Part shown: piece after piece, positions 25,535-33,247 of the stretch | How the letters are laid out: each line of letters opens with the position of its first letter | How positions within the stretch are numbered: the stretch's first letter is position 1 | Assembly (NCBI GenBank): GCA_963838385.1 | Contig: CAWIRE010000003.1 | Span: 248,001-312,000 of the forward strand | Direction: 5' to 3' | DNA length: 64,000 nt | From: DAHUYF01 sp963838385 | GTDB lineage: Bacteria; Pseudomonadota; Alphaproteobacteria; ATCC43930; CGMCC-115725 | Made by a program: the position numbers and the translations under genes | The notes under the pieces: generated by a model | Seen by the model: the letters and a program-made list of their open reading frames with translations, nothing else | What the model was told of the DNA's origin: nothing | Database searches by the model: none

Positions 25535-26535
25535 CGCGGCCGCCTGAGCTTGCGCCGGATCTGATCGGCCAGCCCCAACACGCCGCCGCGCGCGAAGATG
25601 ACGACGATGATCAGCAGCAGGCCGATCCAGAAATCCCAATAGACGGGATCGGCCTGGGCGAAGCGGTCTTGCGCGATCATGTAGAGCGGCACGCCGATGA
25701 AGGGCCCATAGAGCCGGCCGACGCCGCCGACGATCAGCATGATGAGGCCGGCGCCCGAGCGCTCGAAGCTCAGCACCTCGAGCGCCACGAACTGCGTGGT
25801 TTGCGCCAGCAGCGCGCCGGCGATGCCGGCGAAGCCGGCGGCGATGGTGTAGATGGTGAGGCGCCGGCCGAAGACGGGCGAGCCGATGGCGTGCATGCGC
25901 GCCTCGTTCTCGCGGATCCCGGTCAGCGAGCGGCCGAAGGGCGAATGGACGATGCGCCGGGCCGCCAGCCAGACCACGAACAGCACGGCCAGGCAATAGA
26001 GATAGGCGGTGCGGCCGTAGAGGTCGAACTGGAAGTGGCCCAGCACCGGCCAGACCTCCATGCCCTGGAGCCCGTCGGCGCCGCCGGTGATGGAGCCCGC
26101 CTTGTTGGCCGCCTCCTGCAGCATGAACGAGATCATCAGCGTCAGCATCAGCAGCGTGAGGCCGCGCGTGCGCAGGATGACGAGCCCGCTGAGAAATCCC
26201 AGGATCGCCGCGACGATGGCGGCCACGACCAGCTCGGAGATCGGCTCGCCCCAGCCATGCGCCGCCAGCAGCCCGGCGGTATAGGCGCCGGCGCCGAAGA
26301 ACGCCGCCTGCCCCAAGGTCACGATCCCGGCATATCCCAGGATGAGATCGAGCGACAGCGAGAACATGATGCCGATCAGGATCTGCGCGCCGAGTGCCAG
26401 ATAATCGGGGAAGAGAAAGAAGGCGATGAGCGCGATCAGCCACGGCGCCGCCTCGGCGAGGCGCAGACGGTGCCCGCGCACCAGCGCCTCGACGGCCAGC
26501 GGGGCGGCGCGCGGCGCGGCGGTGTCGGTCGTCAT
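25531..26535 (-). CDS. livM: Branched-chain amino acid/amide ABC transporter permease LivM
   Basis: 334 residues, mostly hydrophobic, with the LivM hallmark GYAGIVTLGQAAFFGAGAY and the family loop GRSLTGIRENEARMHAIG that contacts the ATPase. An N-terminal extension of about 30 residues precedes the first membrane helix, which is usual for LivM. It overlaps livH and livG by ATGA at both ends. Confidence 0.93.
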   Translation of the reverse strand: MTTDTAAPRAAPLAVEALVRGHRLRLAEAAPWLIALIAFFLFPDYLALGAQILIGIMFSLSLDLILGYAGIVTLGQAAFFGAGAYTAGLLAAHGWGEPISELVVAAIVAAILGFLSGLVILRTRGLTLLMLTLMISFMLQEAANKAGSITGGADGLQGMEVWPVLGHFQFDLYGRTAYLYCLAVLFVVWLAARRIVHSPFGRSLTGIRENEARMHAIGSPVFGRRLTIYTIAAGFAGIAGALLAQTTQFVALEVLSFERSGAGLIMLIVGGVGRLYGPFIGVPLYMIAQDRFAQADPVYWDFWIGLLLIIVVIFARGGVLGLADQIRRKLRRPR

Positions 26536-27392
26536 GCGCGCCCGAACAGGCCCTGCGGCCGCCACAGCAGCAGGCCGAGCGTCAGGGCATAGATGAAGAA
26601 GGCGCCGAATTCCGGCAGCAGGTATTTGAACGCGGTGTCGGCGATGCCGACCAGCAGCGCCGCGAAGAACGGCCCGCGGATGCTGCCGAGCCCGCCCACC
26701 GCGACGACGATCAGGAAGTAGATGAGGTGCTCGAGCGCATAGCCGGGATCGATCGCCAGGATCTCGGCGCCGAGCGCGCCGCCCAGCGCCGCCAGCGCGC
26801 TGCCCAGGGCGAACGTCAACGTGAAGAGCAGGCTGGTGTTGATGCCGATCGACTGCGCCATGCGGCGGTTGTCGACGGCGGCGCGGATGCGCGCGCCGAA
26901 GCGGGTGCGCTCGAGGCCGAGCCAGAGCAGCGTCACCAGCACCGCGCCGGCGACGATCAGGAAGCTGCGATAGGTCGGGAAGGAGCGGAAGCCCAGATCG
27001 AGCTGGCCGCTGAGATAGGCGGGCGGGGTCATCGGCTCCGCGAGCGGGCCCCACAGGAACTTGGCGCTCGCCACCGACATGAAGATGAGGCCCACCGACA
27101 TCAGCACCTGCGACAGCTCGTCGGCGCCATAGAGCCGGCGATAGAGCAGCCGCTCGACCACGACGCTGCCGGCGCCGACCGCGACGAAGGCGGCGATCAC
27201 GGCCAGCGGGAAGGGGACGCCATAGCCGTTCATCAGCCGCGTCATGACATAGCCGCCGGCGGCGGCGAAGACGCCATGCGCGAGGTTGACGAAGCCCATC
27301 AGCCCCATGGTGACGGAGAGCCCGACCGAGATGAGGTAGAGCACCATGGCATAGGCGAGGCCGTGAAAGGCGATGCTGAGGGCGGCGCTCAT
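26532..27392 (-). CDS. livH: Branched-chain amino acid/amide ABC transporter permease LivH
   Basis: 286 residues with about eight hydrophobic segments, the LivH-type MGLMGFVNLAHGVFAAAG near the N-terminus, and ILAIDPGYALEHLIYFLIVV plus GGLGSIRGPFFAALLVG in the second half. It is the first membrane gene after the binding proteins, starting 8 bp after the first binding-protein stop. With LivM it forms the channel. Confidence 0.93.
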   Translation of the reverse strand: MSAALSIAFHGLAYAMVLYLISVGLSVTMGLMGFVNLAHGVFAAAGGYVMTRLMNGYGVPFPLAVIAAFVAVGAGSVVVERLLYRRLYGADELSQVLMSVGLIFMSVASAKFLWGPLAEPMTPPAYLSGQLDLGFRSFPTYRSFLIVAGAVLVTLLWLGLERTRFGARIRAAVDNRRMAQSIGINTSLLFTLTFALGSALAALGGALGAEILAIDPGYALEHLIYFLIVVAVGGLGSIRGPFFAALLVGIADTAFKYLLPEFGAFFIYALTLGLLLWRPQGLFGRA

Positions 27393-27399
27393 GGCCTGG

Positions 27400-28626
27400 C
27401 TATTTCAGGGGGTTGAGCTCTTTCCAAGGATCTTTGACCTGCTCGATGGTCGCGAACTCGACATTGGCGAGATGGCCGTCGACCTTCTCGGTGCGGCGAA
27501 TATAGACGTTTTGCACGATGTCGCGAGTCTCGGGATCGATCATGATCGGGCCGCGCGGGCTGTCCGGATCCTTCCAGCCCCTGAGGATCGCCATCGCCTG
27601 GTTGCCGTCGAACCTGCCGCCGGTCTGCTTGATCACGGCGTAGATCGCCGCCATGCCGTCCCAGCCGGCCACCGACATGAAATTGGCGATCGCCGCATTC
27701 CCATAGCTGCGGTGCCAGGCGGCGAGGAATGCCGCGTTCTGCGGCCGCCTGGCGGTGGGCGAGTAGTTGCCGGTGGTGATGACACCTTCCGGTGCATCCC
27801 CCATGTTGGGCAGCTCCTCGTCGGTGACGATGTCCTGTGGCCCCACCAGCTTGATGCCCGCGGCCTTGAGCCCGACATCGGCATAGGCCTTCATCACCGC
27901 GGTCGCCTGCTGGCCGGCGGGGATGAAGACGTAGAGCACGTCGGGATGCGCCGCCTTGACCCGCTCGAAGAAGGGCGCGAAATCGAGGGTGAGGACCGGC
28001 ATGCGGATGCTGCCGATGATCGTGCCGCCGGCATCCTTGAAGCCCTTGCTGAAGCCGCCCTCGCCGTCATAGCCGGGAGCGAAATCGCTGACCGCGGTCA
28101 TGGCGCGCTTGCCCAGATGCTGCGCCGCCCAGCGCCCCAGCGGCAGCGACAGCTGCCAATGGGTGAACGAGACGCGCGCCACATAGGGCGACAGCCGCGT
28201 CGTCGTGACCCCGGCGGCGTTCATCACGATGAAGGGCGTCTTGGCCTCGGTGGCGAGCGGCGCGATGGCGTTGGCGGCGGGCGTGCCGATGACGCCGGCC
28301 AGGAAGTTGACGTGCTGGCGGGTGACCAGCTCCTGCGCCAGCCGCTTGGCGACGTCGGCGTTGAAGGTGTCGTCGCGCTTGATCAGGCTCACCGTCACGC
28401 CCTTCGGCAGGTCCTGGGCATGCTCCTTGACGTAGAGCTCGATGCCCTTGTCGACCTGGTCGCCGAGCGAGGCTTGCGGGCCGGAATAGGTCAGGATGAC
28501 GCCGACCTTGACCGTCTGTGCCGCCGCCGGCAGTGCCAGCGCGACAGCCGCCGCAACGGCGACAGGGGTCACCACGGAGGCACGGAGGACACGGAGAAGG
28601 GTCATGGGACGCGCAAGGCGCGTCAT
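27400..28626 (-). CDS. Liv-type periplasmic substrate-binding protein (copy nearest livH)
   Basis: 408 residues with a signal peptide ending at ALALPAAAQ and a mature type-I binding fold starting TVKVGVILTYSGPQASLGDQ. The ATG at 28626 is chosen because AGAAGGGAAG lies directly before it and it gives a signal peptide with Arg in its n-region; an internal ATG at 28605 is possible. The start and about the first 19 codons fall inside a palindromic repeat. It is paralogous to the binding protein encoded just upstream, well over half identical by eye, so both may serve the same channel with different ligands. Confidence 0.88.
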   Translation of the reverse strand: MTRLARPMTLLRVLRASVVTPVAVAAAVALALPAAAQTVKVGVILTYSGPQASLGDQVDKGIELYVKEHAQDLPKGVTVSLIKRDDTFNADVAKRLAQELVTRQHVNFLAGVIGTPAANAIAPLATEAKTPFIVMNAAGVTTTRLSPYVARVSFTHWQLSLPLGRWAAQHLGKRAMTAVSDFAPGYDGEGGFSKGFKDAGGTIIGSIRMPVLTLDFAPFFERVKAAHPDVLYVFIPAGQQATAVMKAYADVGLKAAGIKLVGPQDIVTDEELPNMGDAPEGVITTGNYSPTARRPQNAAFLAAWHRSYGNAAIANFMSVAGWDGMAAIYAVIKQTGGRFDGNQAMAILRGWKDPDSPRGPIMIDPETRDIVQNVYIRRTEKVDGHLANVEFATIEQVKDPWKELNPLK

Positions 28627-28653
28627 TCTTCCCTTCTCCGTGCTTCCGTGGTG
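28570..28653. repeat. 84-bp palindromic repeat of the CACCACGGAGGCACGGAG type
   Basis: The left arm (28570-28601) and right arm (28631-28653) are inverted copies apart from a 9-nt insertion and one mismatch. A perfect 7-bp stem (28608-28614 with 28618-28624) closes the centre. This sequence type is a familiar extragenic repeat in many bacteria. It overlaps the 5' end of the first liv binding-protein gene. Confidence 0.75.
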
Positions 28654-28691
28654 AGTTGCCTTTGCTAGTGCTGCAGAGCCGCTCGCCGCGC

Positions 28692-29888
28692 TCACTTGGC
28701 CGGGTTCATCTCTTTCCACGGGTCCTTGGTCATCGGCAGGGTGACGAACTCGATATTTTCGAGGCGGTCGCCCCGCTTCTCGACGCGGCGGATATAGATG
28801 TGCTGCACGATGTCGCGGGTCTCGGGATCGATCATGATCTCGCCGCGCGGGCTCTCGTGTTTCCAGCCCTTCAGCACCGCCATCACCTTGTCGGCGTCGG
28901 GATGGCCCTTGGTGGCTTTGATCGCCGAGAAGATCGCCGCCATGCTGTCCCAGCCGCCGACCGACATGAAGCCCGGCATCGTCTTGTTGCCGTATTCGCG
29001 CGTCCAGGCCGCGACATAGGCCTTGTTGGCCGGGCGCTCCGCGGCGTTGGAATAGGTGCCGGAGGTGATCACGCCCAGCGGCTCCTGGCCCATGCTCGGC
29101 AGCTCCTCGTCCGGCACGATGTCCTGCGGGCCGATGATCTTGATGCCGTCGGCCTTCATGCCGAGATCGTTATAGGCCTTGATCAGCGCCGTCGCCTGCT
29201 TGCCCGAGGGCACGAAGACGAAGACCGCATCGGGCTTCGCGTCCTTGACGCGCTGCATGAAGGGCACGAAATCGGGGTCCCGGAGCGGGAAGGCGACGCT
29301 GTCGACGATGGTGCCGCCGGCATCCTTGAAGCCCTTGGTGAAGGCCTGGGCCGCCTCATGGCCGGGGGCGAAGTCGCTGACCGCGACATAGACCTTCTTG
29401 AGCCCGCCCTTTTGCGCCGCCCAGGTGCCGAGCGGCAGGCATTCCTGCCACAGCGTGAAGGAGACGCGCGCCACATAGGGCGAGAGCCGCGGCACGGTCA
29501 CCGCGGCGGCGTTGCTGACGATGAACGGCACCTTGGCCTCGGCCGTCAGCGGCGCGATGGCGAGCGCGTTGGGCGACCACACCACGCCGGTGAGGAAGTT
29601 GACATGGTCGCGGGTGATCAGCTCCTGCGCCAGCCGCTTGGCGGTCTCGGGGTTGGGGCCGGTGTCGTCGCGGCGGATGAGCTCGACCTTGGTGCCGGGC
29701 GGGAGATCCTTCTCATGCTCCTTGACGTAGAGGCTGAGCCCCTTGTCGATCTGGTCGCCCAGCGAGGCCATCGGCCCGGAATAGGTGAGGATGACGCCGA
29801 TCTTGATGGTCTCCGCCGCCGCCGGTTGCGCCAGCGGCGCCGCGAGCAGCGCCGCTCCCAGCAGCGCCGCCTGAATCCTGTAGGTCAT
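28692..29888 (-). CDS. Liv-type periplasmic substrate-binding protein (promoter-proximal copy)
   Basis: 398 residues with a clean signal peptide (MTYRIQAALLGAALLAAPL, cleaved near QPAAA) followed by ETIKIGVILTYSGPMASLGD. Later blocks such as RLAQELITRDHVNFLTGVV, GWDSMAAIFSAIKATKG and EIMIDPETRDIVQHIYIRR align with the second copy downstream. It binds the ligand in the periplasm and delivers it to LivH/LivM. As the first gene of the operon it is likely the most strongly expressed. Confidence 0.9.
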   Translation of the reverse strand: MTYRIQAALLGAALLAAPLAQPAAAETIKIGVILTYSGPMASLGDQIDKGLSLYVKEHEKDLPPGTKVELIRRDDTGPNPETAKRLAQELITRDHVNFLTGVVWSPNALAIAPLTAEAKVPFIVSNAAAVTVPRLSPYVARVSFTLWQECLPLGTWAAQKGGLKKVYVAVSDFAPGHEAAQAFTKGFKDAGGTIVDSVAFPLRDPDFVPFMQRVKDAKPDAVFVFVPSGKQATALIKAYNDLGMKADGIKIIGPQDIVPDEELPSMGQEPLGVITSGTYSNAAERPANKAYVAAWTREYGNKTMPGFMSVGGWDSMAAIFSAIKATKGHPDADKVMAVLKGWKHESPRGEIMIDPETRDIVQHIYIRRVEKRGDRLENIEFVTLPMTKDPWKEMNPAK

Positions 29889-29932
29889 CGTCCGAACCTC
29901 CCTGTCTTCGCTCGCCGATTGACGCCGGCGGA

Positions 29933-29980
29933 GCGTCGTGATGCGACGCCACTATACCGGCGGTGGGCGGTCGTGGGCAA
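29933..29980 (-). promoter_or_regulatory. Probable promoter of the liv operon with an inverted repeat at the start site
   Basis: On the minus strand TTGCCC (29975-29980) and TATAGT (29951-29956) are 18 bp apart. Directly downstream, where transcription should begin, is the perfect inverted repeat GCGTCG-TGATG-CGACGC (29933-29949), a plausible repressor site. The first gene starts at 29888. Confidence 0.5.
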
Positions 29981-30034
29981 CAATGCGGGCGGCTGATTGT
30001 TGGACCTCAATCTTTCGCCGCCCGCCGCCCGGCG

Positions 30035-31036
30035 CTAGGCGATCTTCACCAGCTGCTTGCCGAAATTTTCGCCCTTGAGCATGCCGATGAAGGCGCGGGG
30101 CGCGTTCTCCAGCCCCTCGGTCACGGTCTCGCGGTATTTGATCCTGCCGTCGCGCACCCCCTGGACCAGCTCCTTCAGCGCCTCGGGCCAGCGCGCCATG
30201 TTGTCGGAGACGATGAAGCCCTGCAGCTTGATGCGCATGCCGACCGCCATCATCAGGTTCTGCACGCCGTAGCGCTCGGTCGCGTTGTATTGCGAGACCA
30301 TGCCGCAGAGCGGGATGCGGGCAAAGGGATTGCAGCGCAACAGCACGGCATCGAGGAGCGGCCCGCCGACATTCTCGAAATAGACGTCGATGCCCTTGGG
30401 CGTGGCGGCCGCGAGCGCCTGCGGCAGGTCGCCGGCGCGGTGGTCGATGCAGGCGTCGAAGCCCAGCTCCTTGACCACGAAATCGCATTTCTCGCGGCCG
30501 CCGGCGACGCCGACGACGCGGCAGTCCTTCATCTTGGCGAGCTGCCCCACCACGCTTCCGACCGCGCCCGACGCGGCCGAGACCACCACCGTCTCGCCGG
30601 GTTTCGGCTGGCCGATGTCGTTGAGGCCGATCCAGGCGGTGACACCGGGCATGCCGACGACGCCAAGATGGGCCGACATCGGCACCAGCTTGGCGTCGAT
30701 CTTGCGCAGGTCGCTGCCGTCCGAGAGCGCGTATTGCTGCCAGCCGACGCGGCCCGCCACCGTGTCGCCGCGCTGGTACTTCGGGTTCCGGCTCTCGACC
30801 ACCTCGCCCGCGGTCTCGCCGGTCATGACCTCGCCGAGCTCGACCTTGGCGGCATAGGAGCGCTGGTCGTTCATCCGCCCGCGCATGTAGGGGTCGAGCG
30901 AGAGATAATGGTTCTTCACCAGCACCTGGCCGTCGCCGGGCGCCGGCATCCCGCTCTCGACGATGCGGAAATCGCTCTCCTTGACCCAGCCGGACGGACG
31001 GTTGGCGAGCAGGACCTGCAGGTTTTTCTGAGTCAT
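30035..31036 (-). CDS. NADP-dependent oxidoreductase of the CurA/leukotriene-B4-dehydrogenase type
   Basis: 333 residues, zinc-free medium-chain reductase. The N-terminal NHYLSLDPYMRGRMND and the nucleotide motif VSAASGAVGSVVGQLAK are diagnostic of this family, as are FENVGGPLLDAVL and GFIVSDNMARWPEAL. These enzymes reduce the double bond of alpha,beta-unsaturated ketones or aldehydes with NADPH. The start at 31036 is preferred because a longer reading runs into the Nudix gene. It lies between the liv promoter and the Nudix gene and appears to be transcribed alone. Confidence 0.9.
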   Translation of the reverse strand: MTQKNLQVLLANRPSGWVKESDFRIVESGMPAPGDGQVLVKNHYLSLDPYMRGRMNDQRSYAAKVELGEVMTGETAGEVVESRNPKYQRGDTVAGRVGWQQYALSDGSDLRKIDAKLVPMSAHLGVVGMPGVTAWIGLNDIGQPKPGETVVVSAASGAVGSVVGQLAKMKDCRVVGVAGGREKCDFVVKELGFDACIDHRAGDLPQALAAATPKGIDVYFENVGGPLLDAVLLRCNPFARIPLCGMVSQYNATERYGVQNLMMAVGMRIKLQGFIVSDNMARWPEALKELVQGVRDGRIKYRETVTEGLENAPRAFIGMLKGENFGKQLVKIA

Positions 31037-31109
31037 GGCGGCGCTCCCTTCGCGCGGTGTTCGATCGCGCCAGCCTAGCCCATCGCGGTCGGCTTGTGGG
31101 AGTCGCCCG

Positions 31110-31637
31110 CTATCCCGCCGGCGTGGCCCGCGCGGTGAAGTCGCCGGTGGCGATGCTGTCGCGGTAGTGGTCGAGCGCCCAGCGCACCGAGGGGAAGGCG
31201 ATCTCCTCCCACGGGATCTCGTCCCAGGCGAAGAGCTGGACCTCGAGGCTTTCCGGGCCGGCGGCGAATTCCGGCGCTTCGAGATGGGCGCGATAGATGA
31301 GCTGCACCTGGCTGATGCGCGGGATGTCGTAGATGGCGAGCAGCCCGTCGATGACGATCTTTGCCTGCGCCTCCTCCCAGGCCTCGCGGATGGCTCCGGC
31401 GGCCGTCGCCTCGTTGAGCTCGAGATATCCCGCCGGCAGGGTCCAGAAGCCGCGGCGCGGGTTGATCGCCCGCCGGCACAGCAGGAAGCGCTCCTGCCAC
31501 AGGCAGACCGAGCCGACCACGATCTTGGGGTTCTCGTAATTGATGAAGCCGCAATCCGGGCAGACCATGCGCTCCCGGTTGTCGCCTTCGGGAATGGCAA
31601 GGATGCTGGGGCCGCGCGCGGCGGGCGGGCTCGGCAT
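31110..31637 (-). CDS. Nudix hydrolase with N-terminal zinc ribbon
   Basis: 175 residues. CPDCG near residue 26 is half of a zinc ribbon; the second half is missing. The Nudix box is GYLELNEATAAGAIREAWEE, where the usual Gly after the Glu pair is replaced by Gln (EEAQA). The following block ISQVQLIYRAHLEAPEF and the C-terminal EIPWEEIAFPSVRWALDHY are conserved in a bacterial subgroup related to NADH pyrophosphatases. It should hydrolyse a nucleoside diphosphate derivative, with substrate unknown. Confidence 0.85.
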   Translation of the reverse strand: MPSPPAARGPSILAIPEGDNRERMVCPDCGFINYENPKIVVGSVCLWQERFLLCRRAINPRRGFWTLPAGYLELNEATAAGAIREAWEEAQAKIVIDGLLAIYDIPRISQVQLIYRAHLEAPEFAAGPESLEVQLFAWDEIPWEEIAFPSVRWALDHYRDSIATGDFTARATPAG

Positions 31638-31675
31638 GGCTCAGCCTGCCCCGCCCGGCGGCGCGGCCTGGCGGC

Positions 31676-31900
31676 TCAGACCGAGAGGTCGAGCAATCGG
31701 CCGCGGGTGGGCGGTTGTCGGCTCTTTTGCGCCTGCTGCTGGCCCTGGAGATCGCCGCGTCCGCCCTCGCGATTGGCGGTGACGCGCTTTCCCGGCTCCA
31801 TCGGCGCCACGGGAGCGGCCGGCCCGACAGGCGCTACCGCCGCGGCGGCCGCAAGCGGCGCCGGCTGGCCAATAACCGCAGCTACGGGCGCGATCTGCAT
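31676..31900 (-). CDS. Small Ala/Pro-rich protein of unknown function
   Basis: 74 residues from an ATG at 31900 preceded by GGAG at about 9 nt. The first half is Ala/Pro/Val-rich (IAPVAAVIGQPAPLAAAAAV) and the second half is charged and Gln-rich, ending RGRLLDLSV. A near-consensus promoter in an AT-rich patch stands directly upstream (31927-31956), which supports it as a real gene. It lies between pgk and the Nudix gene on the same strand. No family recognised. Confidence 0.5.
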   Translation of the reverse strand: MQIAPVAAVIGQPAPLAAAAAVAPVGPAAPVAPMEPGKRVTANREGGRGDLQGQQQAQKSRQPPTRGRLLDLSV

Positions 31901-31926
31901 CGTCACGGGCTCCAAACCAACTGGAT

Positions 31927-31956
31927 AATATATAATCAGTAGATTGCGCTAGGCAA
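31927..31956 (-). promoter_or_regulatory. Probable promoter in an AT-rich island before the small ORF
   Basis: On the minus strand TTGCCT (31951-31956) and TATATT (31927-31932) are separated by 18 bp, 20 bp past the pgk stop. The patch ATAATATATAATC is strikingly AT-rich for this genome. It should drive the small gene at 31900 and possibly the Nudix gene. Confidence 0.5.
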
Positions 31957-31975
31957 GAATTTCCCGTAATCATGG

Positions 31976-33172
31976 TTAACGCCGGCTCAGCGCCGCGACG
32001 CCCGGCAGCTCACGCCCCTCGAGCCATTCGAGGAACGCGCCGCCGGCGGTCGAGACGTAGCTGAGCGCCTCCGTCACCCCCGCCTGGGCGAGCGCCGCCA
32101 CCGTGTCGCCGCCGCCGGCGACGCTGAGCAGCCGCCCCTTGCGCGTGAGCGCCGCGACCTCCCGCGCCAGCGCCGTGGTGCCGGCATCGAAAGGCGGCGT
32201 CTCGAACGCGCCCACCGGCCCGTTCCAGACCAGGGTGCGGCTCTGCTCCAGCGCGCCGACGATCGCCGCCACCGTGCGCGGGCCGATATCGAGGATCATG
32301 CTGTCCTCGGGCACCTGGTCGATGGCCACCGTGCGGCTGGCGGTCCCGGGCTTGAGCTCGCGCGCCACCACCGCGTCGCTCGGCAGCACCAGGCGACATT
32401 TGGCATTCTGCGCGCGCTCGATCAGCGCGCGTGCGGTCGCCGCCATGTCGCGCTCGCAGAGCGACTTTCCCACCGCCACGCCTTGGGCGAAGAGCAGCGT
32501 GTTGGCCATGGCGCCGCCGATGATCAGCGTGTCGACCTTGCCGATGATGAAGCCCAGGAGGTCGAGCTTGGTCGAGACCTTGGCGCCGCCGATCAGCGCC
32601 GCCACCGGGCGCTCGGGCGTCTCGAGCGCGCGCGCCAGCGCCTCGAGCTCGGCCTGCATCAGCCGCCCCGCCGCCGCCGGCAGCAGCTGCGCCAGCGCCG
32701 CGGTCGAGGCATGCGCGCGATGCGCGCAGGAGAAGGCGTCGTCGACATAGAGATCGCCGAGCGCCGCGAGCCGGCGCGCGAAGCCGGGATCGTTGGCCTC
32801 CTCCTCCTTGTGGAAGCGGAGATTTTCGAGCAGCGCCACCTCGCCCGGCTGCAGCCGCGCCACCACGCGCTCGGCTTCGGGGCCGACGCAATCCGCGGCG
32901 AAGGCGACGGGGCGGCCGATCGCGGCGGCGAGCGGCTCGGCCAGCGGCCGCAGCGAGAAGGCGGGGTCGGGCTTGCCCTTGGGCCGGCCGAAATGCGACA
33001 TGACCACGACCCTGGCGCCGCGCTCGGCGAGTTCGCGGATGGTCGGCGCCAGGCGCTCGATCCGCGTCAGGTCGCCGACCTTGCCGTCCTTCATCGGCAG
33101 GTTGAGATCGGCGCGCAGCAGCACGCGTTTCCCCGCGGGATCGATGTCGTCGAGCGTGAGGAATGTCGCCAT
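31976..33172 (-). CDS. pgk: Phosphoglycerate kinase
   Basis: 398 residues. RVLLRADLNLPMKDGKV, VVVMSHFGRPKGK, LLENLRFHKEEE, ALIGGAKVSTKLDLL and the C-terminal SVAGGGDTVAAL are diagnostic. It converts 1,3-bisphosphoglycerate and ADP to 3-phosphoglycerate and ATP in glycolysis, and the reverse in gluconeogenesis. The start MATFLTLDDID at 33172 is normal for the family; a six-residue longer reading is less likely. It stands without gap or tkt next to it, with a methyltransferase gene divergent 75 bp away. Confidence 0.96.
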   Translation of the reverse strand: MATFLTLDDIDPAGKRVLLRADLNLPMKDGKVGDLTRIERLAPTIRELAERGARVVVMSHFGRPKGKPDPAFSLRPLAEPLAAAIGRPVAFAADCVGPEAERVVARLQPGEVALLENLRFHKEEEANDPGFARRLAALGDLYVDDAFSCAHRAHASTAALAQLLPAAAGRLMQAELEALARALETPERPVAALIGGAKVSTKLDLLGFIIGKVDTLIIGGAMANTLLFAQGVAVGKSLCERDMAATARALIERAQNAKCRLVLPSDAVVARELKPGTASRTVAIDQVPEDSMILDIGPRTVAAIVGALEQSRTLVWNGPVGAFETPPFDAGTTALAREVAALTRKGRLLSVAGGGDTVAALAQAGVTEALSYVSTAGGAFLEWLEGRELPGVAALSRR

Positions 33173-33247
33173 GATCGCAGTCCTAGCCAAAGCGCGCCGG
33201 CTGCGTCAATTTGCCAAAATGGTGCGGGAGGGAGCGGTGGAGAGATC

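Noticed and set aside
28570..28653. Insertion-sequence or MITE end between the liv binding proteins
   Set aside because: No transposase, target duplication or terminal IS-like ends are visible; it looks like a simple extragenic palindrome.
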